Below are positions 53,620 through 62,266 of a stretch of DNA of 64,000 nt, one piece after another. The notes beneath the pieces are model-generated. The model saw only the letters and a program-made list of their open reading frames with translations. It did no database searches and had not been told where the DNA came from. Source of the stretch: Pararhizobium capsulatum DSM 1112. Its GTDB lineage: Bacteria > Pseudomonadota > Alphaproteobacteria > Rhizobiales > Rhizobiaceae. The position numbers and the translations under genes were made by a program. The stretch spans positions 2,796,001 to 2,860,000 of the forward strand of contig NZ_JAUSVF010000001.1 in NCBI RefSeq assembly GCF_030814475.1, written 5' to 3'. How positions within the stretch are numbered: position 1 is the stretch's first letter; each line of letters begins with the position of its first letter.

Positions 53620-54517
53620 GCTTGCGCCCTCCCCCGAATTCCAGATAGGCCCAAGGCACAATGATGATGGCGACGGTGATCAGCATCATGGTCGAGGCGG
53701 CGAAACCCTGCCCCAGGTTCTGCGCCTGGAACATGTAGTCGTAGACGTATTTCGCCGGCACTTCCGAGGCGATGCCGGGACCGCCTGATGTCTGGGCGAC
53801 GACGAGGTCATAGACCTTAACGATACCTGACGCGATGATGACCAGGGTGGTGATGAAGACAGGCCGCATCATCGGGATGATGATCAGCAGATAGGTCTTC
53901 CACATCGGAATGCCATCGACGCGCGATGCCTTCCAGATGTCCTCGTCGATACCGCGAAGACCTGCCAGCATCAGGCACATGACGAGACCCGTGCCCTGCC
54001 AGAGGGCGGCGATGAGAATGCCGTAGATGACGATGCTCGGCGTATAGAGCGGATCGAAGACGAAGGTCGTCCAGCCCAGTGACCGCACGACGGACTGAAC
54101 GCCGAATTCCGGGTTCAAAATCCATTGCCAGACGAGGCCGGTTACGATGAAGGACAGCGCGAATGGGTAGAGGAAGATCGTCCGAAACGTATTTTCAAAA
54201 CGGATCTTCTGGTCCATCAGCGCCGCCAGAAGAAAGCCGATGACGAGACTGAAAATCAGCGAGAAAAAACCATAGATGGCGAGATTCTCGATCGAGACGA
54301 CCCATCTTGGAGCGGCCCACAGGCGCTCATATTGATCAAGGCCGACGAACTTCAGCCGTGGCAGAAGCTTCGAGTTGGTAAAGGAATAGAGGACCGTCCA
54401 GAGTGTGCCGCCAAGGAAGATGACGACGGCCGTCAGGATCATCGGGATAGAGGCAATCTTTGCATTCAGATTGCGGAAAAGTTGGTTTGGTCGGCCGGTT
54501 TTAGCGTGTCCCGCCAT
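53612..54517 (-). CDS. Carbohydrate ABC transporter permease (MalF type)
   Basis: A 301-residue permease from ATG 54517, preceded by CCGGAGGAAAATCATA. Six transmembrane helices, EAA loop LAGLRGIDEDIWKASRVDGI, and the segment KFVGLDQYERLWAAPRWVV common to sugar permeases. Together with the MalG-type subunit it forms the channel for the sugar imported by the operon. Confidence 0.93.
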   Translation of the reverse strand: MAGHAKTGRPNQLFRNLNAKIASIPMILTAVVIFLGGTLWTVLYSFTNSKLLPRLKFVGLDQYERLWAAPRWVVSIENLAIYGFFSLIFSLVIGFLLAALMDQKIRFENTFRTIFLYPFALSFIVTGLVWQWILNPEFGVQSVVRSLGWTTFVFDPLYTPSIVIYGILIAALWQGTGLVMCLMLAGLRGIDEDIWKASRVDGIPMWKTYLLIIIPMMRPVFITTLVIIASGIVKVYDLVVAQTSGGPGIASEVPAKYVYDYMFQAQNLGQGFAASTMMLITVAIIIVPWAYLEFGGGRKRA

Positions 54518-54704
54518 TATGATTTTCCTCCGGTATCGCAAGCGCTTCCACAATCAGGAGCCGGAACGCGGAACGCGCGCGGCATCCTTCCGGTTATCCC
54601 GTCGCGCATGGCCATCTTCAGGCGACCTTGTTTGCGGACAGAGAGATGCCATCACATCCTCGACACACCGCTCAAGCGAGCCGGCCAGGTCTTAGAGGGG
54701 AACA

Positions 54705-54728
54705 CCGGCCCCGCTTTCGCGGAGCCGG
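54705..54728 (-). terminator. Intra-operon hairpin between binding-protein and permease genes
   Basis: CCGGCTCCGC-GAAA-GCGGGGCCGG on the minus strand (10-bp stem with one mismatch, GAAA loop) 24 nt after the binding-protein stop, without a T tract. Such hairpins commonly keep binding-protein mRNA more abundant than that of the permeases. Confidence 0.55.
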
Positions 54729-54751
54729 ATAAGTGACGACGAGCCTTGCGA

Positions 54752-55987
54752 TCAATCGGCAGATGCGATGATCTCGGCGAAGCGCTTCTGCGCGTCTTCC
54801 GGCGTGATCGACGGATTGGCGAAGAATTCGGAGAACAGGTCTTCCTTCTGCTTCTGGCTGTCGGCTGAAAGCAGCTGGTCGGTGCCCTGGATCACGTTGC
54901 CCTTGGCGAGGATTTCCAGACCCTTCTTCATGCAGTCGTTGGCAGCGGTAAGATCGACGTCACCGCGAACCGGCAGCGAGCCTTTCTTCAGGTTGAAGGC
55001 AACCTGCGTTGCCGGAGCAAGCAGCGTTTCCGCCAGCACGTCCTGCGCCTTCGACTTTTCCTCATCCTTCAGGACCGGGAAGTAGAAAGCGTCACCGCCG
55101 GTGGAGATGACCTCGTTGACACCAAGGCCTGGAAGGCAGGTGTAATCCGTGCCGGCCTTCTGGCCAGCAAGCTGGAATTCACCCTGCGCCCAGTCACCCA
55201 TGATCTGGCCGCCGGCCTTGCCGGTGATGACCAGGTTGGTCGCCTGGTTCCAATCCTGGACATTGCTACCCTTGGACATGCGGCGAGCATCATCGGCTGC
55301 CTTGAAGACCTTGGCGATTTCCGGACCTGCGGCAACGTCCGCATCCTTGTCGCCGAAGACCTTCTGGTAGGTGTCCTTGCCGGCGATAGCGACCATCAGC
55401 ACGTCAAAGGCGCCAGCGGCTTGCCATGGCTGACCACCGACGGCGAGCGGAACAATGCCGGCCTTTTCGAGAGCCGGACCAGCTGCGACGAATTCATCCC
55501 AGTTCTTCGGAACTTCGACACCAGCCTGCTTGAAGGCGGCATTCGAAAGCCACAGCCACTGCCATGAGTGGATATTGACAGGCGCGCAATATATCTTGCC
55601 TTCGATCGTGCAGCTGTCGAGCAGGCTCGACGGCTTGATGACGTCTTTCCAATGACCCTTGGTCGCGACATCAGTCAGATCGCGCATCAGACCGGCCTGA
55701 ACCAGTTCCTCGGCCTGACGGCCATGGTTGAACTGGGTGGCGCCCATCGGGTCGCCGCCGGTGATACGGCTGATCATGATCGGGCGGGCGGTACCGCCGG
55801 AACCGGCGATGGCGCCGTCGACCCAATGATTACCGGTCGCATCGAATGCCTTGGCGAGCTCGGCCACGGCCGCAGCCTCACCGCCGGACGTCCACCAATG
55901 GGTGACTTCGAGATCGGTCGCGTTAGCCGCACCGAATGGAAGCACCACAGTTGCCGCCAATGCAGCAGCCAACAAACGCAATTTCAT
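54752..55987 (-). CDS. Carbohydrate ABC transporter substrate-binding protein
   Basis: A 411-residue periplasmic protein with a Sec signal peptide (MKLRLLAAALAATVVLPFGA ... NATDLEVTHWW). The start HWWTSGGEAAAVAELAKAFD is the typical family-1 solute-binding pattern. Two conserved cysteine pairs (DSCTIEGKIYCAP; YTCLPG) are present. It precedes the permease genes, with a 234 nt spacer holding a hairpin, and is the first gene of the operon, directly behind the LacI-type operator at 56004. Confidence 0.94.
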   Translation of the reverse strand: MKLRLLAAALAATVVLPFGAANATDLEVTHWWTSGGEAAAVAELAKAFDATGNHWVDGAIAGSGGTARPIMISRITGGDPMGATQFNHGRQAEELVQAGLMRDLTDVATKGHWKDVIKPSSLLDSCTIEGKIYCAPVNIHSWQWLWLSNAAFKQAGVEVPKNWDEFVAAGPALEKAGIVPLAVGGQPWQAAGAFDVLMVAIAGKDTYQKVFGDKDADVAAGPEIAKVFKAADDARRMSKGSNVQDWNQATNLVITGKAGGQIMGDWAQGEFQLAGQKAGTDYTCLPGLGVNEVISTGGDAFYFPVLKDEEKSKAQDVLAETLLAPATQVAFNLKKGSLPVRGDVDLTAANDCMKKGLEILAKGNVIQGTDQLLSADSQKQKEDLFSEFFANPSITPEDAQKRFAEIIASAD

Positions 55988-56003
55988 GAGTTTTCCTCCC
56001 TCA

Positions 56004-56017
56004 CTGTAACGTTACCG
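56004..56017. promoter_or_regulatory. LacI-family operator 1
   Basis: CTGTAACGTTACCG, containing the perfect palindrome GTAACGTTAC with the central CG typical of LacI-family sites. It lies 17 nt upstream of the binding-protein ATG, where a bound repressor would block transcription. Confidence 0.75.
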
Positions 56018-56320
56018 TAAAAACTTAGAACAACTGTTTTTCAGACGCAACAGCCAAACGAAAAAAACCAGAGAAGAATATTTTATACAATTTAAAGTTT
56101 ATTTTTTAATCAAAAAAAACGAAAGATCCCTGCCTTATCGCGATGCATTATGCCCACATATTCGGCATTTTATCCCGATATTTCGGCCGGATATCCGCTC
56201 ATTCAAGTGGCGAGCATGCTTCTGTTTCGTCGCAGCGCACAATTCATCCAGCCGCAGCGCAACATTCTACTTCGCGTTTAACGAGAGAAATTTATGAAGA
56301 AAAATCTCTCGACAGCACGA

Positions 56321-56334
56321 CTGTATCGTTACAG
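56321..56334. promoter_or_regulatory. LacI-family operator 2
   Basis: CTGTATCGTTACAG: the same site with one mismatch in the left arm, about 160 nt upstream of the regulator gene and 317 nt from operator 1. The distance would allow looping or autoregulation. Confidence 0.65.
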
Positions 56335-56494
56335 ATTTTATCAAAGTTGATAGGCGGGGTCATGACAGTACCCCACTGTCACAAATCGTATATAAGCGTG
56401 CTGAAAGGCTTTCAGACTCGATCGCGCGGCCAGGAATGGCCCTGCTGATCCCGTCAATCGGATAAGCCTCTGATCTGGAAGGCAATGACGGGGC

Positions 56495-57523
56495 ATGGAC
56501 GAAAAGAGCAAACCGAGACACACGCCCGCGCCCCCCGGTACCGGTGACCGGCCTACCCTGAAAACCATCGCTTTCATGACGGGGCTTGGTATTACGACGG
56601 TCTCACGTGCCTTGAAGGATGCTCCGGATATCGGTGCCGAGACGAAGGAGCGAGTGCGGCTTGTGGCGCGCCAGGTCGGCTATCAGCCCAACCGCGCCGG
56701 GGTAAGGCTCAGAACCGGAAAAACCAACGTTATCAGCCTCGTCCTCTCCCTCGAAGAAGAGGTCATGGGTCTGTCGAGCCCTATTGTGATCGGCATTTCC
56801 GAAGTTCTGGCCGACACGCCTTACCACCTCGTCGTCACGCCCTACAGCTCATCCAAGGATGCGCTGGCGCCGGTGCGATACGTGCTCGACACGGGCGCAG
56901 CCGACGGCGTGATCATCTCGCGCACGGAGCCGAAGGACCCCCGCGTGGCGCTGATGATGGAGCGGAACTTCCCCTTTGCGACCCATGGGCGCACGGACAT
57001 GGGGCTCGTCCACCCGTATCACGATTTCGACAATGAGGGCTTTGCCTACGAGGCGGTGCGACGCCTCGCAGAACTTGGCCGCAAACGGATCGTTTTGCTG
57101 CAACCGCCCCCTCACCTCGCCTTCCACCGCCATATGCGGCGTGGTTTCGAGCGCGGTATCCATGACTTCGGCGGCGAGGCCGTCCCGTTCAATACCGTCG
57201 ATATCGACAACAGCCTCGTCGAGATCCGCGCCGCCTTCGAAACCCTTATGCGGGGAGGCGATGCGCCCGACGGGATCGTTTCGGGGAGCGGATCGAGTTC
57301 GATTGCGCTGATTGCAGCCCTTGAGACCGTGGGCAAGCGGCTGAAGCACGACGTCGATATGGTGTCGAAGGTGCCGAGCGCGGTCTTGAGCTGGCTGCGG
57401 CCGGAGGTCATCACCATGCGCGAGGACATCCGCCTTGCCGGCCGAGAGCTCGCCAAAGCAGTCCTCGGTCGTATTGCGGGCCGGCCGGCTGAAGAATTGC
57501 AAAGCCTCAGCGAGCCTCTCTGA
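56495..57523 (+). CDS. LacI family transcriptional regulator
   Basis: A 342-residue repressor. Unlike most family members it has about 20 residues before the helix-turn-helix (TLKTIAFMTGLGITTVSRALKDAP), then the hinge VARQVGYQPNRAGVRLRTGK and a periplasmic-binding-protein-like effector domain. It is divergent from the sugar operon, with two matching operators between, so it is probably its repressor, released by a mannoside or derivative. The ligand is not known. Confidence 0.92.
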   Translation: MDEKSKPRHTPAPPGTGDRPTLKTIAFMTGLGITTVSRALKDAPDIGAETKERVRLVARQVGYQPNRAGVRLRTGKTNVISLVLSLEEEVMGLSSPIVIGISEVLADTPYHLVVTPYSSSKDALAPVRYVLDTGAADGVIISRTEPKDPRVALMMERNFPFATHGRTDMGLVHPYHDFDNEGFAYEAVRRLAELGRKRIVLLQPPPHLAFHRHMRRGFERGIHDFGGEAVPFNTVDIDNSLVEIRAAFETLMRGGDAPDGIVSGSGSSSIALIAALETVGKRLKHDVDMVSKVPSAVLSWLRPEVITMREDIRLAGRELAKAVLGRIAGRPAEELQSLSEPL

Positions 57524-57593
57524 GAGAGCGCCTAACCCCAAAGCTTGTCGCAATCTTTCAAATTCGCTTCCCACGCTTTGTTCCTTTGTTCTT

Positions 57594-57644
57594 GAGCATG
57601 TCGTTATCGCAAAACCGCTGCACACTTTTTGCGCGACATGCTTT
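57594..57644. repeat. Dispersed palindromic repeat, family D (inverted copy)
   Basis: GAGCATGTCGTTATCGCAAA ... TTTTTGCGCGACATGCTTT; the reverse complement of the 26094-26143 element apart from a few bases. It is intergenic, between the lacI-type gene and gnd. Confidence 0.85.
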
Positions 57645-57650
57645 AAATGC

Positions 57651-57682
57651 GAAAGCCGCGCGGATCGCTCCGCGCGGCTTTC
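57651..57682. terminator. Terminator between convergent lacI-type gene and gnd
   Basis: GAAAGCCGCGCGG/CCGCGCGGCTTTC, a perfect 13-bp stem with a 6 nt loop. It is next to the family D repeat and 20 nt from the gnd stop codon. T tracts are short in both directions. Confidence 0.75.
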
Positions 57683-57701
57683 CTGTTCAAACAGGCTTGT
57701 C

Positions 57702-59129
57702 TCAGGCGTTGAGGCCGCTGCCCCACGGGCCGTGATGCGCGGCCTTGCCATCAACGCGATCAAAGCCATGGGCGCCGAAGAAGTCGCGCTGAGCCTGGAT
57801 GACATTGGCTGTGCCGCGGCCGCGACGGTAGCTGTCGAAATAGCCGAGGGCCGATGCCAGCGCTGGAACCGGCAGGCCAGCGAGCACGGCGGCAGAAACC
57901 ACGCGGCGCAGCGCGCCATCGGTTTCCTTGACCATGGTAGCGAAGGCCGGGGTGACGATCAGGTTGGCGACATCCGGGTCCTTGGTGAAAGCCGTGGTGA
58001 TCTCGTCGAGGAACTGCGAGCGGATGATGCAGCCAGCGCGCCAGATGCGGGCGATAGTCGGCATCGGTAGATTCCAGCCGAATTCCTTCGATGCCGCAGA
58101 CATGACGGCGAAGCCCTGCGCATAAGCGCCGATCTTCGAAGCGAGAAGCGCACTTTCCAGATCCTTGAGGAAGGCAGCCTTGTCGGCAATTTTCAGTTCG
58201 CCGTCAGGTAGGCCAAGCACTTTCTCGGCCGCTTCGCGCTCTTCCTTCATCGACGAGATGCTACGGGCAGCAACGGCGGCTTCGATGCCGGTTGCCGGCA
58301 CGCCCATGTTCTGCGCCTCGATTGCCGACCATTTGCCGGTGCCCTTCTGGCCCGCCTTGTCGAGGATCAGATCGACAATCGGTCCGCCGGTGATCGGATC
58401 GGCGGCCTTCAGGACCTTCTCGGTGATTTCGATCAGGTAGGAGTTGAGGCGACCCTTGTTCCAGGTACCGAAGACTTCACTGATCTCGGTGGCGCTCATC
58501 TTCAGGCCATCGCGCAGGATGCCGTAGATCTCGGCGATCATCTGCATGTCGGCATATTCGATGCCGTTGTGGATAGTCTTGACGAAGTGACCTGCGCCAT
58601 TTTCGCCGAGCCATGCAACGCACGGATCATCGTTGTACTTGGCGGCAATCGACGTCAGGACCTTTTCGACGCGCTTCCACGAATCTTCCGTGCCGCCGAC
58701 CATGATCGAAGGACCGTGGCGGGCACCTTCTTCACCGCCGGAAACACCCATGCCGATAAACGTCAGGCCGCTGTCCTTGAGGTTGTCGAAACGGCGCATC
58801 GTGTCGCGGAAGTTCGCATTGCCGGCATCGATCATGATATCGTTCTTTTCGAGATAGGGCTTCAACAGCTCCATCTGCTGATCGACGGGATCACCCGCCT
58901 TGATCATGATGATGATGGGGCGCGGCGGACGAATGGCGGCCACGAACTCTTCGATGGTCTCGCAGGGAACGATCTGCCCCTGCAGATCGCCAGCCTCGGC
59001 ATAGAACTTGCGCGTCGCCTCGACCGTACGGTTGAAAACCGCGATCTTGTTACCTTTTTCAGCGATGTTGAGCGCCAGGTTCGATCCCATGACGCCAAGA
59101 CCGATAAGGCCGATTTCCGCTTGTGCCAC
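57702..59129 (-). CDS. gnd: 6-phosphogluconate dehydrogenase (decarboxylating)
   Basis: A 475-residue enzyme started at GTG 59129 (MAQAEIGLIGLGVMGSNLAL), preceded by GGAGACACACA; in-frame codons further upstream are not conserved. NADP-binding GLGVMGSNLALNI, then the catalytic region FIGMGVSGGEEGARHGPSIM and KTIHNGIEYADMQ. It oxidatively decarboxylates 6-phosphogluconate to ribulose 5-phosphate in the pentose phosphate pathway. The length is that of the dimeric form. Confidence 0.95.
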   Translation of the reverse strand: MAQAEIGLIGLGVMGSNLALNIAEKGNKIAVFNRTVEATRKFYAEAGDLQGQIVPCETIEEFVAAIRPPRPIIIMIKAGDPVDQQMELLKPYLEKNDIMIDAGNANFRDTMRRFDNLKDSGLTFIGMGVSGGEEGARHGPSIMVGGTEDSWKRVEKVLTSIAAKYNDDPCVAWLGENGAGHFVKTIHNGIEYADMQMIAEIYGILRDGLKMSATEISEVFGTWNKGRLNSYLIEITEKVLKAADPITGGPIVDLILDKAGQKGTGKWSAIEAQNMGVPATGIEAAVAARSISSMKEEREAAEKVLGLPDGELKIADKAAFLKDLESALLASKIGAYAQGFAVMSAASKEFGWNLPMPTIARIWRAGCIIRSQFLDEITTAFTKDPDVANLIVTPAFATMVKETDGALRRVVSAAVLAGLPVPALASALGYFDSYRRGRGTANVIQAQRDFFGAHGFDRVDGKAAHHGPWGSGLNA

Positions 59130-59526
59130 TGTGTGTCTCCGTTGGACGGGGAGCTTGCTTGCCCGAACGAGCATCGCGGACAGCTCCGCTTTTTCGAAAC
59201 GCGCGCACGATGATGACGACAGGGAACAAGCCCCGGTCCACCGTGCGTCTGCTGACGGAGTTTTGGCACTCAAATCGATTAACGACAAGCGATTGTTGTC
59301 GATCCCGAGACTTTTCCGGGCTGGCAAGTCCCGCCACTATTTGCCCGATACGCCGGAATTGTTGCGAAGCCTGATTATCAAGTCGATTCAATCGCGTTGC
59401 GCTGGCTTTACGGAGGATTTCAAGGGCTATTGAATTCCTGCCCACAGCGCGCATATCCGGCCTATCACCGCGCGTACACAGGCCAGAGCCAACTCCAGCC
59501 GCCACTACCGAACCGGAGGAATTCAA
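59130..59526. other. Intergenic region upstream of gnd
   Basis: About 400 nt without a supported gene. It holds the gnd promoter (minus) and the promoter of the SRPBCC gene (plus), whose ATG follows ACCGGAGGAATTCA. No distinct repeat or operator was recognised. Confidence 0.5.
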
Positions 59527-59946
59527 ATGAGCGTGATGACCGCCAGAATTGTCCACACCAGCATCTCGAAGCCGTGGAAAGAGGTCTATGATTTCGCTTC
59601 CAATCCCGAAAACATTCCTCGCTGGGCCTCCGGCCTCAGCGAGGGACTTGAACGGGATGGGGAGGATTGGCTGACCGGTGGGCCGCTCGGCACAGCGCAT
59701 GTCCGCTTTTCACCGCCAAACGATTTCGGCGTCATTGACCATCTCGTGACAATGGCGGATGGCACACAGGTTCACAATGCACTGCGCGTGGTGCCCAACG
59801 GCGATGGTGCGGAAGTGATGTTTACGCTGCTGAAACTGGCGGCAATGAGCAATGAAGATTTTGAACGTGACGCAAGATGGGTCACAAAGGACCTGCAGAC
59901 GTTGAAGAACCTGATCGAGGGAGAAGAACATGGGCCAAAAGGGTAA
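59527..59946 (+). CDS. SRPBCC (START-like) family protein
   Basis: A 139-residue single-domain protein with the START/polyketide-cyclase pattern: MTARIVHTSISKPWKEVYDF ... NPENIPRWASGL and the C-terminal helix (WVTKDLQTLKNLIEG). The fold binds hydrophobic ligands; no catalytic role can be named. It overlaps the next gene by 17 nt, so the two are co-translated. Confidence 0.85.
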   Translation: MSVMTARIVHTSISKPWKEVYDFASNPENIPRWASGLSEGLERDGEDWLTGGPLGTAHVRFSPPNDFGVIDHLVTMADGTQVHNALRVVPNGDGAEVMFTLLKLAAMSNEDFERDARWVTKDLQTLKNLIEGEEHGPKG

Positions 59947-60283
59947 CGACCGCCAGATCGACAACATCGAATTCGTGGTCTCGGATATTCCGCGGTCAAG
60001 GGCGTTTTACGGCGCAGCATTCGGCTGGTCGTTCACGGACTACGGCCCCGAATATTGCGAGTTCACGGATGGCCGACTGACGGGTGGTCTGACCACCATG
60101 GGCGAGATCCGGACGGGAGGCCCGCTCGTCATCCTGTACGCCGATGACCTCTCCGAAACCCAGGCGAGGCTTGAAGCGGCCGGCGCCGCCATCGTGAAAC
60201 CGGTTTTCGCCTTCCCGGGAGGTCGTCGCTTCCAGTTTCTCGACCCCGATGGATATGAACTGGCTGTCTGGTCGGACAAATAA
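59930..60283 (+). CDS. VOC family protein (glyoxalase/bleomycin resistance fold)
   Basis: A 117-residue single-domain vicinal-oxygen-chelate protein: IDNIEFVVSDIPRSRAFYGA, then GPLVILYADDLSETQARLEA and the typical end GRRFQFLDPDGYELAVWS. A dimer would form the metal site. It could act in detoxification or be a binding protein; the metal ligands are incomplete by eye. It overlaps the SRPBCC gene. Confidence 0.88.
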   Translation: MGQKGNDRQIDNIEFVVSDIPRSRAFYGAAFGWSFTDYGPEYCEFTDGRLTGGLTTMGEIRTGGPLVILYADDLSETQARLEAAGAAIVKPVFAFPGGRRFQFLDPDGYELAVWSDK

Positions 60284-60288
60284 CTCTC

Positions 60289-60993
60289 TCAGGCCGCGAT
60301 CGAACGCCGCCTGTCGGCAATTTCCTGAAGAATGAGAATTGCGCCGATAATCTTGCCCGTGCTGGAGCGGCATGGCGTCATGCGGCAGCGCACGACAACA
60401 GTGCGCCCATCGGCATCCTTGGCGAAGGTGTAGTCCACGGGCTCGCCTGAAAAACACCGGTCGAGATTGGGCTTCACCCGCTTTTCGAAGCGCTGCAGCC
60501 CAACGAACTCCACGACATGCCGTCCGACAAGGTCCATCGGACGTTCATCAAGGCGGGCAGCATTGATGGGGTTGGTGTAGAGATAACGGTAGTCCCTGGT
60601 GATCACAGCAATTCTGTCGGGCATGCAATCGAGAATGGCTTCGTTCAGGAAGCCCTCATCCATGCGCGCCTTGCGAATCGATGGAATGCCGATCGGATCA
60701 GCCTTTGTCGATGAATAACCAGCTTCACCGAAATAACGATCGGCGAGCGTCTCCAGCGCGCCGCGCTGACGAAGAACACTGGAAAGGTCGTCTGCTTCCT
60801 TCTGTAGAAGATCGAGCACGAACTGGAATTGAAGTCTCGCCTCGGCAACGTTGGAAGCAACTTCCTCATAGATTGCTAATAGGACCGGATCAATTTCTTG
60901 TCCCAGAATTTCCATCAGCAGGTCATCACCTGCCCGTGCAGCCTGCTGCAGCTGCGCATATTTGAACCAAAAAAGCTCTATCAGTGCCTTCAA
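60289..60993 (-). CDS. PAS domain protein
   Basis: A 234-residue soluble protein. The first ~90 residues are helical (KALIELFWFKYAQLQQAARA ... SSVLRQRGALETLADRYFGE), followed by a PAS domain at about 110-230 (FLNEAILDCMPDRIAVITRD ... GKIIGAILILQEI). No kinase, cyclase or DNA-binding output domain is attached. It could modulate a partner in trans. It is convergent with the VOC gene (5 nt apart). Confidence 0.82.
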   Translation of the reverse strand: MKALIELFWFKYAQLQQAARAGDDLLMEILGQEIDPVLLAIYEEVASNVAEARLQFQFVLDLLQKEADDLSSVLRQRGALETLADRYFGEAGYSSTKADPIGIPSIRKARMDEGFLNEAILDCMPDRIAVITRDYRYLYTNPINAARLDERPMDLVGRHVVEFVGLQRFEKRVKPNLDRCFSGEPVDYTFAKDADGRTVVVRCRMTPCRSSTGKIIGAILILQEIADRRRSIAA

Positions 60994-61326
60994 TTGCCCA
61001 CCCCACTGCCGCCCCGATCGAAATCATCGTCCCCGGCGGTATTTCAATACTATTATTCTTGCCCCAACCTGTCGCGGAGCTTTTTGTAACTGTGTTCTTA
61101 ATTACTGCAGTTTACACGCACAGAAGGTGCGTTCAACTGTGACGCCCTAACCTGAAACGTTGCCGTAGAAATATTTTAGACGAAAACAATGTATCGAAAC
61201 TGAAAAACCCAAAACCGCTGCGCCGTGCGCATCAGGAAGAATCAAAACTAATCGCGGGGAAATTGAACGTCTGCCCTCTACAAGGCAAGCCCATTTACAA
61301 GGCAAAACGACGCGTCTGCGTGCGGA
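60994..61326. other. AT-rich intergenic region
   Basis: About 330 nt without a supported gene, with A+T-rich runs around 61140-61260. A small palindrome ACGCAC-AGAAG-GTGCGT is at 61117-61133. It would hold the promoter of the PAS gene and the end of the lipid A operon. No terminator with a T tract was clear. Confidence 0.45.
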
Positions 61327-62256
61327 TCAGCCCCGCAGCTTTTTCTTGATGCGCCAGCGGTCATGATACCAGAGCCATTGCCCCGGATATTCACGAACCC
61401 AGCGCTCTACCGTATCGTTCAACAGCTGCGCCGTGCCGCCGACATCCACGGCGCCATCTTCGCGTCGAGGGATTTCGATCGCAGGTTCCAGCTCAAGGCG
61501 ATAGCGGTTGCCGGGAAGCCGTATGCAGCGGGCGGGATAGACATCGCAATTGAACTGCCGAACCAGCTTGGCGACAAGCGGATTAGTCTTGACGTCCCGT
61601 CCGAAGAACTGGGTGCTCAGGCCCTTCTTGAATTTCTGGTCGACCAGAACACCCACCGCCTTGCCCCGCTCCAGCTGGCGCGCAAGCGTAAAGGATGAGC
61701 CTGCATGTGATGGCACCAGATTACCCATGCGCGCGCGCCGGAACTCGAACACCTTGTCGGCGACGTAAGGATTGTTCGGCGGTCGGAAGAGGACGGTGAC
61801 CTCCAGACCGAAGGCGGCGCCCGCGACCGGCAGCATCTCAAAATTACCGCTGTGGGCGGTGAATACGATGAAAGGCCGGGGATTGTCACGCAATTCGACG
61901 AACAGTGGAATGCCCGAGACTTCGACACGCCCGGGCTCGGAACTTTCCGGATCGAAATCGAACAGCTGGTCGAGGAACACGTATTCGGCGGCCATTCGGC
62001 CCATGCCCCCCCAGCTTTCCATGGCGATACCGAGGATTTCCGCCTCGCCTTTCTCCGGAAAGGCATTACGCAGATTGGTCAGCATCAACCGGTGGCGGAA
62101 GGTCTTTGGACCGACAAAACGAGCGAAGCGGTCCGCAAAGTTTATCGCCCCATCCACCGGAAAAAGCTTCAGAATCTGAAGCGGTACGAAAGCAAGCTGC
62201 GCCAGCAGCCACTGCTGCGTGCGGCGTGCGGCAAGCACCAGCCGGGTGATCAGCAT
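61327..62256 (-). CDS. lpxXL: Very-long-chain lipid A acyltransferase LpxXL
   Basis: A 309-residue membrane acyltransferase of the LpxL/HtrB family, started at ATG 62256 (MLITRLVLAARRTQQWLL); the extra upstream codons lie in the neighbouring gene. The catalytic motif FTAHSGNFE (HxxxxE type) and RPPNNPYVAD are present. In rhizobia the gene order fabF1XL-adh2XL-lpxXL specifies transfer of a 27-hydroxyoctacosanoyl chain from AcpXL to lipid A, and this gene is the last of that order here. 10 nt separate it from adh2XL. Confidence 0.9.
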   Translation of the reverse strand: MLITRLVLAARRTQQWLLAQLAFVPLQILKLFPVDGAINFADRFARFVGPKTFRHRLMLTNLRNAFPEKGEAEILGIAMESWGGMGRMAAEYVFLDQLFDFDPESSEPGRVEVSGIPLFVELRDNPRPFIVFTAHSGNFEMLPVAGAAFGLEVTVLFRPPNNPYVADKVFEFRRARMGNLVPSHAGSSFTLARQLERGKAVGVLVDQKFKKGLSTQFFGRDVKTNPLVAKLVRQFNCDVYPARCIRLPGNRYRLELEPAIEIPRREDGAVDVGGTAQLLNDTVERWVREYPGQWLWYHDRWRIKKKLRG

Positions 62257-62266
62257 CTTCAAGGGA

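Larger units (their letters stand above)
55988..56494. promoter_or_regulatory. Divergent regulatory region of the sugar operon and lacI-type gene
   Basis: 507 nt between the binding-protein gene (minus) and the regulator gene (plus). It is AT-rich around 56040-56150. It contains two matching operator palindromes (56004-56017 and 56321-56334). A further inverted repeat GACAGT-ACCCC-ACTGTC is at 56363-56379, and GAGGGAGGAAAACTC precedes the binding-protein ATG. Confidence 0.7.
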
